Shown one piece after another: positions 6,134-6,623 of a stretch of 6,623 nucleotides of DNA; within the stretch, counting starts at the first letter, position 1; the number at the start of each line of letters is the position of its first letter. The notes under the pieces are model-generated. The model searched no databases, was not told the origin of the DNA, and was given only the letters and a program-made list of their open reading frames with translations. This DNA is from Chlamydiota bacterium (GTDB taxonomy: Bacteria; Auribacterota; UBA3054; B51-G9). The stretch spans positions 1 to 6,623 of the forward strand of contig QMOL01000168.1 of NCBI GenBank assembly GCA_003648225.1. Direction: 5' to 3'. The translations under genes were made by a program, and so were the position numbers.

Positions 6134-6623
6134 CTTGTTCCACACCTTTTTCAAACACACGCATCTTAGCACTGCGCGACCGGGAATTATAACGCACCTC
6201 TTCCGCCGATGGACTTATCGGCTTCTTAGTTAAAATTTTACCGCTATTTAACCGCTTCCCTTGCTCCACAAAAAACCGTTTCACTATCCTGTCTTCACCG
6301 GAATGAAAACTTATCACAACCATTCGCCCTCCCTCAATTAATAAATCAAACGCTTCCGACAATCCTGCCCTCAGCGCGTCAGGCTCACGATTGACCATCA
6401 TCCTCAACGCTTGAAATACACGCGTTGCAGGATGAATTCTTGATCTACGCCAGCCACGCCGGCGATATACTTCAATCACTATATTTGCAAGCTCAACCGT
6501 TCGGGTGAACGGTCTTTGCTTGCATATCGCTCGAGCTGTCTGCAATGCAAGCGGCTCGTCCCCATATTCGCGAAATAGTGATACTAAATCTTTTTCTTTC
6601 CACGCATTTACTATATACGCGGC
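6099..6623 (-). CDS. rsmH: 16S rRNA (cytosine(1402)-N(4))-methyltransferase RsmH, C-terminal part (5' end cut by window)
   Basis: RsmH (formerly MraW) uses S-adenosylmethionine to methylate N4 of C1402 in the decoding centre of 16S rRNA. The frame is open to the right edge, giving 174 C-terminal residues of a protein that is usually about 300. The true start and the N-terminal SAM-binding motifs are outside the window. A TTG at 6545 is not the start, because conserved sequence (for example LFREYGDEPLA at visible residues 16-26) continues upstream in frame. Visible family motifs are ARAICKQRP (30-38), HPATRVFQALRMMVNRE (64-80), GGRMVVISFHSGEDRIVKRF (98-117), LTKKPISPSAEE (131-142) and SRSRSAKMRV (147-156). 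ISFHSGED has Gly where most homologues I know have Leu. The lysine-rich tail ends with TAA at 6101-6099, 35 nt inside ftsL. Confidence 0.97.
   Translation of the reverse strand, partial: AAYIVNAWKEKDLVSLFREYGDEPLALQTARAICKQRPFTRTVELANIVIEVYRRRGWRRSRIHPATRVFQALRMMVNREPDALRAGLSEAFDLLIEGGRMVVISFHSGEDRIVKRFFVEQGKRLNSGKILTKKPISPSAEEVRYNSRSRSAKMRVFEKGVEQDVKKVQKQEKK
6143..6148 (-). promoter_or_regulatory. Shine-Dalgarno sequence of ftsL
   Basis: AAGGTG on the minus strand lies 9 nt before the ATG at 6133-6131 and decides between the two possible ftsL starts. It is inside the rsmH coding sequence. It is the only well-placed Shine-Dalgarno-like sequence I found at any of the five gene starts in the window. 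Confidence 0.65.

Overview
The window is an internal slice of a bacterial division and cell-wall (dcw) cluster. Every gene is on the minus strand, so transcription runs from the right edge to the left edge. In transcription order the genes are rsmH (3' part only), ftsL, ftsI, murE, murF and mraY (5' part only). This is the classic dcw order. Both end genes are cut by the window edges, not by mutation, and no gene shows a frameshift or internal stop.

The products work on one process. MurE and MurF add the third amino acid and the terminal dipeptide to UDP-MurNAc in the cytoplasm. MraY loads the finished UDP-MurNAc-pentapeptide onto undecaprenyl phosphate to make lipid I. FtsI cross-links septal peptidoglycan, and FtsL is the small bitopic divisome protein that acts with it. 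RsmH methylates 16S rRNA and usually heads this block.

The cluster is very compact from rsmH to murF: rsmH and ftsL overlap by 35 nt, ftsL and ftsI are 9 nt apart, and ftsI/murE and murE/murF are separated by a single base. Only ftsL has a clear, well-placed Shine-Dalgarno sequence. The other starts sit behind A/T-rich leaders, so they probably depend on translational coupling or on A-rich leaders of the kind known from Bacteroidota and relatives.

The exception to this compactness is the 213-nt murF-mraY gap (915-1127). It holds a roughly 145-bp nested inverted-repeat element that folds into a well-formed branched structure (955-1099). Next to it is a perfect 8-bp tandem repeat (916-946) lying immediately upstream of the mraY start codon, where a ribosome binding site would be expected. 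This gap is the one part of the window that the known genes do not explain.

Organism: the DNA is AT-rich by eye, MurE carries the meso-diaminopimelate motif DNPR, FtsI has no C-terminal PASTA domains, and Shine-Dalgarno sequences are scarce. Together these suggest a diderm bacterium, possibly of the Fibrobacterota-Chlorobiota-Bacteroidota (FCB) group or a related uncultured phylum. That placement is inference and cannot be settled from this window.
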